In this document: positions 53,377 to 62,644 of the stretch, in pieces
Layout of the letters: every line of letters begins with the position of its first letter
Numbering within the stretch: position 1 is the first letter of the stretch
Assembly: GCA_037890055.1 (NCBI GenBank)
Contig: JBBKBD010000002.1
Strand: one strand, 5' to 3'
DNA from: Mediannikoviicoccus sp037890055
Lineage (GTDB): Bacteria > Bacillota > Clostridia > Tissierellales > Peptoniphilaceae
Length of the DNA stretch: 64,000 bases
Position numbers and translations under genes: made by a program
The notes under the pieces: model-generated
What the model was told of the DNA's origin: nothing
The model's database searches: none
What the model saw: only the letters and a program-made list of their open reading frames with translations

Positions 53377-54728
53377 TATAGTACCTCCTTCAATACTTTT
53401 ACGAACTTATCCATTTCTTCCTTAGTTCTCTTTTCAGAAACAGCTATAATTAGACCATTTCCTAATTCTTTGTTTATCTTAGAAAGCCTGATACCACCTA
53501 AAATTCCATTTTCTTCTAATTTGTCTAATACTTCCTTATCGCAAGCATCAAAACCTATTGTGAATTCTTGGAAGAAAGGTTTATCAGTTAATACTTTTAC
53601 TTCGTCTAACTTTTTAAGTTCATCAAATAGATAGTGAGACTTAGCAATACATTGAGCAGAAACTTCCTTCATGCCCTTCTTTCCTAAGATTGACATATAT
53701 ACTGTCGCTGCAAGTACGTTAAGTCCTTGGTTAGAACAGATATTTGAAGTAGCTCTTTCTCTCTTTATATGTTGCTCTCTTGCTGAAAGTGTCAATACAT
53801 AGGATCTCTTTCCGTCAAGGTCTGTAGTTTCTCCAACTATTCTTCCTGGAATCTTTCTAAGGAAATCCTTTTTGAAAGCTAGAAGTCCTAAATAAGGTCC
53901 ACCAAAGCTTAGAGGAATACCTAATCCTTGTCCTTCGCCTACTACAACATCCACGTCCATTTCTCCTGGCTTTTTCATGTTTGTAAGTGCGTGAGCAGAT
54001 GTGGATTGAACGATATATCTCTTTTTCTTTTCATGAGCAAGTTCAACAAATGATGGCATGTCTTCAAAGTAACCATAGAAGTTTGGACTTTGAATTATAA
54101 CAGTACCAACCGAATCATCAACTATCTCTTTCGCCTTGTCTAAGTCAGTTACCATATCTTTGCTAGGGATAATTACTACTTCATACCCTCTTGCATGTGC
54201 GTAAGTCTTAAGAACTCTAATAGCTTGTGGGTCTACTGTTTCAGAAACAGCTATCTTGTTCTTCTTAGACATTGATACAGTCATTATTGCAGCTTCTGCA
54301 ACTGCTGTTTGTGAGTCATATAGTGATGCGTTTGAGTATTCCATACCTGTAAGTCTTGTCATCAATGTTTGGAATTCAAAGATATATTGAAGAGTTCCTT
54401 GACTTATTTCTGGTTGGTATGGTGTATAAGCTGTATAAAACTCAGATCTTCCTGTAATGTGATGTATAACAGTAGGAATATAGTGATCGTAAGCTCCTCC
54501 TCCAAGGAAACATGTTAAGTCGTTAATTGTTTTGTTTTTCTTTGCTAAACGACTTAAATATGAAAGTACTTCCCCTTCAGATTTAGCCTTAGGCAAATCT
54601 AATTCGCCCTTTACTCTTAACTCGTGAGGAATATCTGAGAAAAGATCTTCCAGTGAGTCAACACCTATGACATCCAACATTTCCCTAACATCGTTGTCGG
54701 TGTTAGGGATATATGGATATTTAGACAT
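53376..54728 (-). CDS. gcvPA: Glycine dehydrogenase (decarboxylating) subunit 1
   Basis: The partner subunit of GcvPB. 450 residues: YIPNTDNDVREMLDVIG at the start, then FLGGGAYDHYIPTVIHHI, FYTAYTPYQPEISQGTLQ, YDSQTAVAEAA and the AREQHIKRERATSNICSNQ segment. The split gcvPA/gcvPB form is typical of Firmicutes and archaea. Follows gcvH by 3 bases; strongly coupled. Confidence 0.97.
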   Translation of the reverse strand: MSKYPYIPNTDNDVREMLDVIGVDSLEDLFSDIPHELRVKGELDLPKAKSEGEVLSYLSRLAKKNKTINDLTCFLGGGAYDHYIPTVIHHITGRSEFYTAYTPYQPEISQGTLQYIFEFQTLMTRLTGMEYSNASLYDSQTAVAEAAIMTVSMSKKNKIAVSETVDPQAIRVLKTYAHARGYEVVIIPSKDMVTDLDKAKEIVDDSVGTVIIQSPNFYGYFEDMPSFVELAHEKKKRYIVQSTSAHALTNMKKPGEMDVDVVVGEGQGLGIPLSFGGPYLGLLAFKKDFLRKIPGRIVGETTDLDGKRSYVLTLSAREQHIKRERATSNICSNQGLNVLAATVYMSILGKKGMKEVSAQCIAKSHYLFDELKKLDEVKVLTDKPFFQEFTIGFDACDKEVLDKLEENGILGGIRLSKINKELGNGLIIAVSEKRTKEEMDKFVKVLKEVL

Positions 54729-54731
54729 AAA

Positions 54732-55124
54732 TTATGCCTCCTTAATAAATTCTTCGTATTCTGCGTCAGACATTAAGTTGTCTAGTTCTGCCTTGTCAGC
54801 AACTTTGATCTTGCAAATCCAGTTTTCGTAAGGTGATTTGTTTAGAAGTGCTGGGTCGTCATCTAAGTCTTCATTAACTTCAACAACTGTTCCACCTATT
54901 GGGGCCATAACTTCTGAAGCAGCCTTAACTGATTCTACTGATGCAATTTCATCTTCTGCGTCAAATTCATCATCTTCGTCTGGTAGGTCAACGTATACGA
55001 TGTCACCTAAGTGGTTTTGTGCGAAGTCACAGATACCGATTTCTGCAACGTCTCCGTCTACTCTTACCCATTCATGATCCTTTGTGTATAATAATCCTTT
55101 TTCTACTTTGATTTCTGCGTCCAT
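54732..55124 (-). CDS. gcvH: Glycine cleavage system H protein
   Basis: 130-residue lipoyl carrier that moves the methylamine between P and T proteins. Lipoylation lysine K67 in SVESVKAASE. The opening LLYTKDHEWVRVDGDVAEIGICDFAQNHLGDIVYVDLP is canonical. No lipoate ligase or lipoate synthesis gene is in the window. Strong AGGAGG upstream. Confidence 0.98.
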   Translation of the reverse strand: MDAEIKVEKGLLYTKDHEWVRVDGDVAEIGICDFAQNHLGDIVYVDLPDEDDEFDAEDEIASVESVKAASEVMAPIGGTVVEVNEDLDDDPALLNKSPYENWICKIKVADKAELDNLMSDAEYEEFIKEA

Positions 55125-55190
55125 TTTAATCCTCCTATAAATTTGATTTTTATAATTTTAAAAAGTTTAAATAAACTTTTAAAAGTTAAT

Positions 55191-56285
55191 TTATTTCTTC
55201 TTTAAATATCTTCTGCTAATTACTTTAGCTGGGTCTTTTTTGTTTCTTACAACAACTTCTAAATCGTTGCCTATTTCTGCTTCTTTGATGTCAATTAAAG
55301 CATTTGCAAGTCTCTTGTTTAAAGTTGGTGATAGATAGCCTGTAGTTATATATCCTATCTTCTTTCCATCTTTTTCAATTTCATATCCTTGTCTTGGAGG
55401 TCTCTTGCCTAAAACTTCAAGACCAACTAATTTTCTCTTTGGTCCTTCTTCTAAAACTTTTTGCATTGCAGCTTTTCCGATAAAGTCGTCTTTATCAAAT
55501 TTAACTGCGAATTTAAGTCCTACTTCTAATGGAGAAATGTCATCTGCCATTTCATTTCCATATAGAGGCATTGAAGCTTCAAATCTTAGAGTATCTCTAC
55601 ATCCAAGTCCACATGGTTGAATATCAAATTCTTTACCTGCTTCTAGAATTGCATCCCAAACAGCAACGATTCCTTCTCTAGTAGTATAAATTTCGAATCC
55701 GTCTTCTCCTGTATATCCTGTTCTGGAGATAAGAAGTTTGTGACCTTTGAAATCAATGTCATCAGCAAAATGATAATATTCAATCTTGTCAAGATCGTAG
55801 TCAACTACTTTTTGTAATACCTTTTGAGAGTTTGGACCTTGAATTGCAATTTCTCCAACTTCGTCAGAGATATTTGTGATTTCAACGTCGTACTTTTTAG
55901 CGATTGGGCTTAAATGATCCCAGTCCTTTTGAGTATTTGCTGCATTAGGTACAACTAAGAAATGTTCGTCATTGTACTTGTACACTAGCAAGTCATCAAT
56001 GATTCCACCATTTTCATTACCTATAAGTGTATAGGTGATTTGGAAATCGTCTGCTTTTGAAAAATCGTTAGTGAAAACGTAATTTAAGAACTTAAGAGCA
56101 TCTTTACCCTTAACTTCAAACTCTCCCATATGAGATACGTCAAAAATACCAACATTTTCCCTTACAGCCTTGTGTTCTTCCTTTAGACCTACGTAGTCTA
56201 CTGGTAACATCCAACCTGCATAGTCAACAACATTGCCACCTAGTTCAATATGTTTTTCATATAACGGTGTCTTTTTTGCGCTCAT
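55191..56285 (-). CDS. gcvT: Glycine cleavage system T protein (aminomethyltransferase)
   Basis: Moves the one-carbon unit to tetrahydrofolate and frees ammonia. 364 residues: LYEKHIELGGNVVDYAGWMLPVDY, VGIFDVSHMGEFEVKG, LISRTGYTGEDGFEIY, PCGLGCRDTLRFEASMPLYGNE with the conserved folate-site Asp and Glu. First gene of the gcvT-H-PA-PB-lpdA operon, ribosome site AAGGAGGAA. The 66-base gap to gcvH holds no terminator I can see. Confidence 0.97.
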   Translation of the reverse strand: MSAKKTPLYEKHIELGGNVVDYAGWMLPVDYVGLKEEHKAVRENVGIFDVSHMGEFEVKGKDALKFLNYVFTNDFSKADDFQITYTLIGNENGGIIDDLLVYKYNDEHFLVVPNAANTQKDWDHLSPIAKKYDVEITNISDEVGEIAIQGPNSQKVLQKVVDYDLDKIEYYHFADDIDFKGHKLLISRTGYTGEDGFEIYTTREGIVAVWDAILEAGKEFDIQPCGLGCRDTLRFEASMPLYGNEMADDISPLEVGLKFAVKFDKDDFIGKAAMQKVLEEGPKRKLVGLEVLGKRPPRQGYEIEKDGKKIGYITTGYLSPTLNKRLANALIDIKEAEIGNDLEVVVRNKKDPAKVISRRYLKKK

Positions 56286-56340
56286 TTAATTCCTCCTTAA
56301 GAATAGCATAATAAAGTTTAAGAAACTACCCTCATAATGA

Positions 56341-56369
56341 TTATAGTTTAAAATCAAGTTTTTTACAAC
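56341..56369 (-). promoter_or_regulatory. Promoter of the gcv operon
   Basis: -35 TTGTAA (56364-56369), 17-base spacer, -10 TATAAT (56341-56346). Leader of only about 50 bases, too short for a tandem glycine riboswitch. Confidence 0.6.
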
Positions 56370-56446
56370 TTAATAGGGATAGTAATATAAATAATTATAG
56401 TTTTTTAAAATATCACCATTCCTTATATCGCTTTATACCCATTAAC

Positions 56447-57751
56447 CTATTTTTTAACTCTAATAGCAAAAAATATTTCTACAATAAAGCAATCCTTTTC
56501 CAGCCTTATTTGAAACTCTCCGTTTAGCAGTTCTATTGACGCCTTTGCTATATATAGTCCAAGGCCTGACCCTTCTATCTCATCGGTGTCAGAAGCTCTT
56601 ATAAATCTCTCTTGAAGATCTTTAATGTCGCTACCATACTTTATTCTAGATTTGTTTTTTATGCTGATTTTTAGTTTGCCCCTGTCTTTAGTTATGTCTA
56701 AATTTACAACGCTCTCTTTTTCAGAGTACTTGATGATATTTGAAAAAATATTTTCAAACACTCTGTTAAGTCTATCTGCATCTAGTTTAATAAAAATATT
56801 TTCTTTAAATGAATTGTATTCTAGTTTTAATCCATTCTTTTCGAAGTCTTCATCAAACTGTCCATAGGTTTGAAGTATAAGCTCGTTTAGTTCAATAACT
56901 TGCATATGAAGAGCAATAGATCCAGACCCAGTCTTTGAAGCTTCAATTAAATCCACTATCATAGCCTTTAGCCTCTTTGCATTATAGCTTAAGGTATCAA
57001 GGTATTCATTTCTCTTTTCCTCGTTTTTTGCCCTCTTAACAAGGTCAACGTAGTTTATTATAGATGTAAGAGGTGTTTTAATGTCATGGCTTACTCCTGT
57101 GATAAGCTCTGTCTTTAACTTTTCACTTCTATACTCTGCGTCTATTGAATTTTTCATTGCTTGATAGAGATTGTCCATTAAGAAAATAGAGTTGTTGAAT
57201 GTGGAGTCGTTTATAAATATCTTTTCATATTCTCCATTGTATAGGGATTCTATCTTTCTATTAAGTAGCACCTTGCCAAGGTAGTTTTTCAATATAGAAA
57301 CTGAAACCTTGTATACAAGAGTTCCCATAAAGATAAGTCCAATTGGGTCTTCATTGTCTTTCATAAGATAGAAATAAAATATAACTAAGAGTCCAACCAA
57401 AATGAAGGCTTCAAAATAAACGTTTATATACTTTATTTTAAAACCATAAATTAAGTCTGCGAATAAAAACGCATGTATTCCATATTTTTTTACACTTTGT
57501 ACAACTTTGATGCCTATAAGAATCAAAGAATAGGCTATAAATATTAAGGCTGCAGGTCGTCCATAAATCCCAAATATGGTAATGATGATACTGTATATAA
57601 AAAAATGAAATCCTAAGTGGATTGCAATTATAACCATTTGTTCTTCTAAGTATCCGTCAATTCCCATAAAGAGATTTTTGTAATGTCTTATTGCCCTTTT
57701 AAAAATGTTGTCCTTTTTATCTATGTTATTCAATTTTATATCCCATTCCAT
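56447..57751 (-). CDS. Sensor histidine kinase (VanS-like class)
   Basis: 434 residues. Four or more membrane helices in the first 160 residues (about 38-60, 65-83, 113-130, 137-154) with no large outside loop, so an intramembrane-type sensor. Phospho-acceptor H222 in GVSHDIKTPLTSI, N-box VFENIFSNIIKYS, G-box GSGLGLYIAKAS. The ATG at 57751 lies in the regulator gene (26-base overlap); a TTG six codons later (57733), with GGGA 7 bases upstream, may be the real start. Coupled to the regulator. Confidence 0.9.
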   Translation of the reverse strand: MEWDIKLNNIDKKDNIFKRAIRHYKNLFMGIDGYLEEQMVIIAIHLGFHFFIYSIIITIFGIYGRPAALIFIAYSLILIGIKVVQSVKKYGIHAFLFADLIYGFKIKYINVYFEAFILVGLLVIFYFYLMKDNEDPIGLIFMGTLVYKVSVSILKNYLGKVLLNRKIESLYNGEYEKIFINDSTFNNSIFLMDNLYQAMKNSIDAEYRSEKLKTELITGVSHDIKTPLTSIINYVDLVKRAKNEEKRNEYLDTLSYNAKRLKAMIVDLIEASKTGSGSIALHMQVIELNELILQTYGQFDEDFEKNGLKLEYNSFKENIFIKLDADRLNRVFENIFSNIIKYSEKESVVNLDITKDRGKLKISIKNKSRIKYGSDIKDLQERFIRASDTDEIEGSGLGLYIAKASIELLNGEFQIRLEKDCFIVEIFFAIRVKK

Positions 57752-58418
57752 AAACGGATTTTAAATGATCTGGACTTTTAGAGTCTATCTCAATTTTATC
57801 TCGAAGTCTTGATATATGAACCGACACAATCTTTTTTACATCATATGGCGGTGCATTCCATACATTTTCATAAATTTCTTCCGATGAAAACACCCTACCC
57901 TTGTTGGAGATTAGAAGATGTAATATTCCATATTCATATGGCGTTATGGAAATAGGCTCACCATCAATTAGTACTTCTTTTTTTGTGTGGTCAAGCCTTA
58001 TTCTCCCGGCACTATAAACAACATGTCCCGAAACATCTTTAAATTTATTTTGAAGTTCCACTCTTCTTAGGGCAGACTTAACCCTTGCAAGTAGCTCCAC
58101 AGAGTCAAAGGGCTTGGTTATGTAGTCATCTGCACCACTTTCCAAGCCGTCAACCTTATCTTCCAATTCTCCCTTAGCTGACAATATTAAAATTGGCACA
58201 GAAGATACCTCTCTTATTCTCCTTGTCAGTTCAATACCATCCATTACAGGCATCATTACATCTGCAAGAACTAAGTCAAAAATATTATCTTTTAAAATTA
58301 AATCTAATGCCTCTTTTCCATTGTAGGCTTTAAAAACTTTATATCCACTTTCTTCCAAATAAAATTCTATGGCTTCAACTATATCTCTCTCGTCATCGCA
58401 AACCAAAATATTATGCAT
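57726..58418 (-). CDS. OmpR-family response regulator (VanR-like)
   Basis: 230 residues. Receiver with D53 (LVLADVMMP) and K in DYITKPFD; winged-helix C-domain PYEYGILHLLISNKG ... VSVHISRLRDKIE. The order regulator-kinase with overlap is the same as in the pair at 26.4-28.3 kb, but sequences differ widely. Targets are unknown; adjacency to whiA gives no clear hint. Confidence 0.95.
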   Translation of the reverse strand: MHNILVCDDERDIVEAIEFYLEESGYKVFKAYNGKEALDLILKDNIFDLVLADVMMPVMDGIELTRRIREVSSVPILILSAKGELEDKVDGLESGADDYITKPFDSVELLARVKSALRRVELQNKFKDVSGHVVYSAGRIRLDHTKKEVLIDGEPISITPYEYGILHLLISNKGRVFSSEEIYENVWNAPPYDVKKIVSVHISRLRDKIEIDSKSPDHLKSVYGMGYKIE

Positions 58419-58491
58419 ATAATCACCCTAAATTTATTATATCAATAATTCTATGATTTAACTCATTGAAATTATTACAATATATCAACAA

Positions 58492-59421
58492 TCACCTTAA
58501 ACTTTCAGCAATTTCATGTATTTTTTTAAGTCTATGATTAACTCCCGACTTTCCTACTGGTGGGTCCAGCCTTTCTCCCAGTTGCTTTAAAGTATCCTCG
58601 GGGTATTCAAGCCTTGCTATGGCAATCTCCCTCAAGTTTTCGTTTAGGTAGTCCAGACCCTTTTTGTCTATAATAAATTCTATATCATCCACATGCTTAA
58701 TGGACGCGTTTATTGTCTTGTCCATATTTGCAGATTCAAAGTTCATAACTCTGTTGACATTATTTTTTATCTCTTTAAAAACTCTAATGTCTTCAAATTT
58801 AAACATATTCTGATATGCACCTATAAGAGCAAGAAAGTCCGCTATGGACTCTCCCTCTTTAAGATATAGAAAGTTGTCGTCCTTTCTACTTGCAATCTTA
58901 GGATATATATTAAAATGTTCTAAAATCTCGCTAAGTTCTCTCGCATAGTTCAAATTTCCTGAAACTATCTCCATATGATAGCCCTTGTCGGGACTTGTTA
59001 TGGATCCGGCACCTAAAAAACTTCCTACAATGTAGGCTTTTTTAAAACTATCTTCTTCTATAAGTTTTTTTGGCACATCATTTGTATTAATGAAAAAAGG
59101 ATCGGCATTTAGTTCGATGTCTTCCAAGAACTCTTTTGAAATTGGACTTTCAATTGAAATCTTGTAAAGATTTTTTCTTCTAAAAGCAGAACCCTTCACC
59201 ACCTCTATACTACATTCATAATTGTATAAATCTTTTATGTCTGCAAATATGCGTCTTGCTATTGCATTCGTCTCCGTAGAAAATTGTACCTTCGTGTTTT
59301 GAAAATTATATAAAAGAGAACCATTGACTCTATAAAGTCCAGCAAGAAATGAAAGCTTCTCGCCTTTTGAATCAAAAGCGAGCCTGCTTACCTCATTTTT
59401 TACCTCTGTTGAAAACGACAA
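58492..59421 (-). CDS. whiA: WhiA, DNA-binding regulator
   Basis: 309 residues. N-terminal part is a LAGLIDADG-homing-endonuclease-like fold (FSTEVKNEVSRL ... FLAGLYRVNGSL; FLGAGSITSPDKGYHMEI) without the nuclease acidic pair, and the C-terminus is a helix-turn-helix (LRELARLEYPEDTLKQLGERLDPPVGKSGVNHRLKKIHEIAE-type). In Firmicutes it affects cell division and chromosome segregation. Directly downstream of the Nudix gene by 2 bases. Confidence 0.95.
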   Translation of the reverse strand: MSFSTEVKNEVSRLAFDSKGEKLSFLAGLYRVNGSLLYNFQNTKVQFSTETNAIARRIFADIKDLYNYECSIEVVKGSAFRRKNLYKISIESPISKEFLEDIELNADPFFINTNDVPKKLIEEDSFKKAYIVGSFLGAGSITSPDKGYHMEIVSGNLNYARELSEILEHFNIYPKIASRKDDNFLYLKEGESIADFLALIGAYQNMFKFEDIRVFKEIKNNVNRVMNFESANMDKTINASIKHVDDIEFIIDKKGLDYLNENLREIAIARLEYPEDTLKQLGERLDPPVGKSGVNHRLKKIHEIAESLR

Positions 59422-59423
59422 GT

Positions 59424-59837
59424 CTATCCCTTTCCTTCATTTCTATAAAATTCTTTAACTTTGCGGATCATATTCTTTTCCGCATTATGTCTAACCAATC
59501 TTATAGCCTTATCAAAAGGCATGTATACCGCATCGGAAAAACCTTCTTCTTTTTGTGGCTTAAGTTTTTGAGTATCGCTTTTCATATAGTAGTAGTGAAC
59601 TGTCTTTTGTACCTTTTCACCACTAAAGTTTCGATACCAATATTTAACATAGCCAATATATCGCACTATGGAAGCGTCAGCTCCTGCCTCTTCCTTGACT
59701 TCTCTAAGTGCTGCGTCTTCTTTAGTTTCTCCTTTCTCTAAACGACCTTTTGGAAGGACCCAATCTCCACGGAATTTTCTTAAAACAACAACTTTACCAT
59801 TACGGACAATTACTCCGCCGCCACTTGTTTCTTCCAT
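59424..59837 (-). CDS. Nudix hydrolase
   Basis: 137 residues with a perfect Nudix box at 31-53: G31-x5-E37-x7-R45-E46-V-K-E49-E50-x-G52-A. The N-terminus SGGGVIVRNGKVVVLRKFRGDWVLPKGR is the typical diadenosine-polyphosphate/NDP-X pattern; the true substrate is unknown. In many Firmicutes a Nudix gene (yvcI) starts the cluster with rapZ, yvcK and whiA. Here it precedes whiA directly. Confidence 0.93.
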   Translation of the reverse strand: MEETSGGGVIVRNGKVVVLRKFRGDWVLPKGRLEKGETKEDAALREVKEEAGADASIVRYIGYVKYWYRNFSGEKVQKTVHYYYMKSDTQKLKPQKEEGFSDAVYMPFDKAIRLVRHNAEKNMIRKVKEFYRNEGKG

Positions 59838-59985
59838 ATGTCCTCCTTAAAATATTAAACTATTATTTATTATACCACGTCCTAGGATTAATTATACTTA
59901 TTAAATTAAATATAACTATTATGAGAATATTGATTAGATTTCTCCTATTATCGAAAAATGTGATAAAATTTTAGTAGGTGATTTT

Positions 59986-60993
59986 ATGGAGCGTGATTAT
60001 TGGCCAACTGATGGCTTTAAATATAAGACTTATGATTTTGATAAAGAAAAATTAGAAAAATTAAATATAGCACTTAAAAATGAGTTCAATAATATAACTG
60101 GAATTATGATTGTTAAAGATAGCTATTGTGTCTTTGAAGAATATTATAACGGCATTAATGAAAGGGACAAAAAGCCCCTTGCCTCCGTTAGCAAGTCCAT
60201 ACTGTCTGCACTTTTTGGAATTGCCATGGACCAAGGCTATATAGAGTCTGTGGACACACCCATTTATAAATTCTTTCCAGAGTATGATATAGAAGATGAA
60301 AACTTAAAAAAGATAACATTAAAACATATTTTAAACATGACTGCTCCCTTTGACTTTAAAGCTTGGGACGAGCCATTAGGAGACTTTGTAAGTTCTGACA
60401 ACTGGACAAAGTACGCACTTGATCTGCTTTCAAAGGAGGAAAATAAAGAAAGGTTCAAGTACTCAACCATTGGAACCCATCTTCTTGCAGTTATTTTAAC
60501 CAGAGCCATTGGAATTTCCCTAAGGCGCTATGCAAATAAAAATCTTTTTTCAAAAATTGGAATGGATTTAATTCCCTACTACCCTATGACTGGATTTGGA
60601 TTTGATAATTTATTTGGTCGATATGTGAGAGGTTGGATTCACGACCCACAGGGAAACTCCATAGGTGGATTTGGAATAAATATGAGTCTTCGTGATATGA
60701 CTAAGTTTGGATTTTTATATTTGAACAACGGAAACTGGAATGGGACACAGGTTGTTTCTGAAAACTTTGTGAAAGAGTCTTTTAAAAAAGAGAAATATGA
60801 CTATGGATACCTTTGGTGGATATACAAATACAAACAGTATGACGCTTACTGTGCACTGGGCATAGGCGGCCAATGTGTATGTGTTATTCCAAAACTGGAC
60901 ATGGTGGTGTCCATTAGTTCGTCCTTTATTAGAGACTCAAGAAACAGATGGATGTTTATAAGAAAAATAATTTTACCAATGTTTTTAGATTAA
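59986..60993 (+). CDS. Serine hydrolase, class C beta-lactamase/esterase-like
   Basis: 335 residues, cytoplasmic by sequence (no signal peptide). The SxxK motif is S67-V-S-K70 in PLASVSKSIL, followed by a Tyr motif (RFKYSTIGTHL, in place of YxN) and a late GIGGQ element in place of KTG. The family covers D-peptidases and esterases, so a wall-linked or detoxifying esterase is possible. GGTG ribosome site before the ATG, and its own terminator. A single-gene unit. Confidence 0.88.
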   Translation: MERDYWPTDGFKYKTYDFDKEKLEKLNIALKNEFNNITGIMIVKDSYCVFEEYYNGINERDKKPLASVSKSILSALFGIAMDQGYIESVDTPIYKFFPEYDIEDENLKKITLKHILNMTAPFDFKAWDEPLGDFVSSDNWTKYALDLLSKEENKERFKYSTIGTHLLAVILTRAIGISLRRYANKNLFSKIGMDLIPYYPMTGFGFDNLFGRYVRGWIHDPQGNSIGGFGINMSLRDMTKFGFLYLNNGNWNGTQVVSENFVKESFKKEKYDYGYLWWIYKYKQYDAYCALGIGGQCVCVIPKLDMVVSISSSFIRDSRNRWMFIRKIILPMFLD

Positions 60994-60995
60994 TT

Positions 60996-61021
60996 CGAGA
61001 GGGAAACCTCTCTTTTTTTTT
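60996..61021 (+). terminator. Terminator after the serine hydrolase gene
   Basis: GAGAGG-GAAA-CCTCTC followed by nine T; a very clean GNRA-loop terminator. Confidence 0.95.
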
Positions 61022-61024
61022 ACA

Positions 61025-61054
61025 ATAAAAAAAGACAAGAAAACCCTTGTCTTT
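61025..61054 (-). terminator. Terminator after the zinc metallopeptidase gene
   Basis: On the minus strand AAAGACAAG-GGTTTT-CTTGTCTTT followed by a T-run. Confidence 0.85.
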
Positions 61055-61064
61055 ATAATATATT

Positions 61065-61928
61065 TTAAAGTTCTGAGCTATCTAAGCTAAATGTATCCCA
61101 TTTAGATAAATCTCCTGCTTCATATCCCTTTTTATACCATCTGGATCTTTGCTCGCTGGTGCCATGGGTATATGACTCTGGCCTAACTTCTCCAGTAGCC
61201 CTTTTTTGAATTGTGTCGTCACCAATCACCCATGCAGTGGAAATAGCTTCCTCAAGGTCTCCTGGGTCCAAGTAGCCCTTGTCCTCTTGGTACCTTGCAA
61301 CAACACCTGCCAAGTAGTCCGCCTGTAGTTCAAGTCTAACCGTAAGTGCGTTTTGTTCTTCTTTAGATAACTGTGCCATTTGCTTTTGATACTGACTCAT
61401 TATCCCTGTTACATTTTGAACGTGGTGTCCTATCTCGTGACTTATTCCATAAGACAAGACAAAGTCGCCATTCTTTGCACCAAATCGATTTATTAGTTCA
61501 TCATAAAAAGATAAATCCATATAAACTGTATTGTCTCTAGAGCAATAGAAAGGACCAGTTCTTGAACTTGCAAGGCCACATCCAGATCTTATTGAATCTT
61601 TAAAAACTTTCATCTGTGCTGGTCTATATTCTATACCTTCTTCACCTAACATCTCTGCCCATGCATCTTCAGTGTCAGCTAGCACCACTGCAGAGTAGTC
61701 ATAAAGCTTTTGTTCTTCTGGGCTTAATTTATACTCCTGCTGATTTTGTGGCTGATTGGTGTTACCACCTTGTGATGCAGTTTCAAGAGCAGCCTGTGGG
61801 TCCCCTGTCAAAAGATATACAAGTAGTGCAAGGATTAAACCTCCGCCACCAATTGCTACACCTCGGCCCCCGCCACCTCTTCCAGCGTTACTTATATTTT
61901 TTGATTGCCTTCTTCCTTCCCACTTCAT
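61065..61928 (-). CDS. YpfJ-type putative neutral zinc metallopeptidase
   Basis: 287 residues. A glycine/arginine-rich N-terminus (GRGGGGRGVAIGGGG) leads into one membrane helix (about 24-41). The outside part has the zinc motif HEIGHH (164-169) and the family's RPAQMKVFKDSIRSGCGLASSRTGPFYCSRDNTVYMDLSFY segment with two cysteines. The protease role is inferred from HExxH; no substrate is known. AAAGGAGATTTTT precedes the ATG. Confidence 0.92.
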   Translation of the reverse strand: MKWEGRRQSKNISNAGRGGGGRGVAIGGGGLILALLVYLLTGDPQAALETASQGGNTNQPQNQQEYKLSPEEQKLYDYSAVVLADTEDAWAEMLGEEGIEYRPAQMKVFKDSIRSGCGLASSRTGPFYCSRDNTVYMDLSFYDELINRFGAKNGDFVLSYGISHEIGHHVQNVTGIMSQYQKQMAQLSKEEQNALTVRLELQADYLAGVVARYQEDKGYLDPGDLEEAISTAWVIGDDTIQKRATGEVRPESYTHGTSEQRSRWYKKGYEAGDLSKWDTFSLDSSEL

Positions 61929-62003
61929 AAAAATCTCCTTTGTTTACTATATTTCCTTTTGAATAACATATTTGTATTATACCCCTTTTGTAAAATCTCA
62001 AGA

Positions 62004-62039
62004 AAATAAAAAAACATAACATTTCAAACCATGTTATGC
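62004..62039 (-). terminator. Terminator of the marR-pirin-nitroreductase operon
   Basis: On the minus strand CATAACAT-GGTTTGAA-ATGTTATG followed by seven T. Confidence 0.88.
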
Positions 62040-62047
62040 TTTTAAAT

Positions 62048-62620
62048 CTATCTTACAATTTTTACTTTCTCGTCTATATTTTCCTTTCCTTTTGCTTCAG
62101 GTTCACTTACAATTCCACCAAACGGCATTTGAGCTAGTAGTTTATATTCCTTTGGTATATCAAACAATTCCTTAACTTTGTCATCTATAATTGGATTATA
62201 ATGTTGTAGGGACGCTCCTAAATTTAATTCCCTTAGCATTGACCAAACTGAAATTTGTAACATTCCATTTGCTTGATTTACCCAAACTGGAAAATTATCA
62301 GAATAAGTGCTAAAGTCTTCTTGCATTTTCTTAACAGTATTTTCATCATATAAGAATAGAACAGTTCCAGCTCCCGCTTTAAATGAATCTATCTTTTCTC
62401 TAGGAACTTTACCCTCAAATACATTATAAATTTCATCCCAAAGCTTATCATGCTTTTCACCAAACAAAACTACCACTCTTGCGCTTTTCATATTAAACGC
62501 ATCTGGCACAAGCTCTGTAACGTCTTTAATCTTTTCTTCAATTTCACTTTCTGAAACTGGTAATTCTTTGTTAATGTTGTAATATGTTCTTCTCTTTTCT
62601 AATGATTTTATAATATTCAT
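62048..62620 (-). CDS. Nitroreductase family protein
   Basis: 190 residues of the short nitroreductase group (YdgI/Frm2-like). FMN-site elements: SLEKRRTYYNINKELP at the N-terminus, PDAFNMKSARVVVLFGEKH, then the ASLQHYNPIIDDKVKELFDIPKEYKLLAQMPFGG end. Expected to use NAD(P)H on nitro compounds or quinones. Third gene of the MarR-controlled operon; similar in kind, not in sequence, to the partial nitroreductase at the left edge. Confidence 0.93.
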   Translation of the reverse strand: MNIIKSLEKRRTYYNINKELPVSESEIEEKIKDVTELVPDAFNMKSARVVVLFGEKHDKLWDEIYNVFEGKVPREKIDSFKAGAGTVLFLYDENTVKKMQEDFSTYSDNFPVWVNQANGMLQISVWSMLRELNLGASLQHYNPIIDDKVKELFDIPKEYKLLAQMPFGGIVSEPEAKGKENIDEKVKIVR

Positions 62621-62644
62621 TTCTACCTCCTGTTTTTAAATAAA

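Noticed and set aside
56286..56446. Glycine riboswitch upstream of gcvT
   Set aside because: No glycine aptamer core is visible and the leader after the best promoter is too short.
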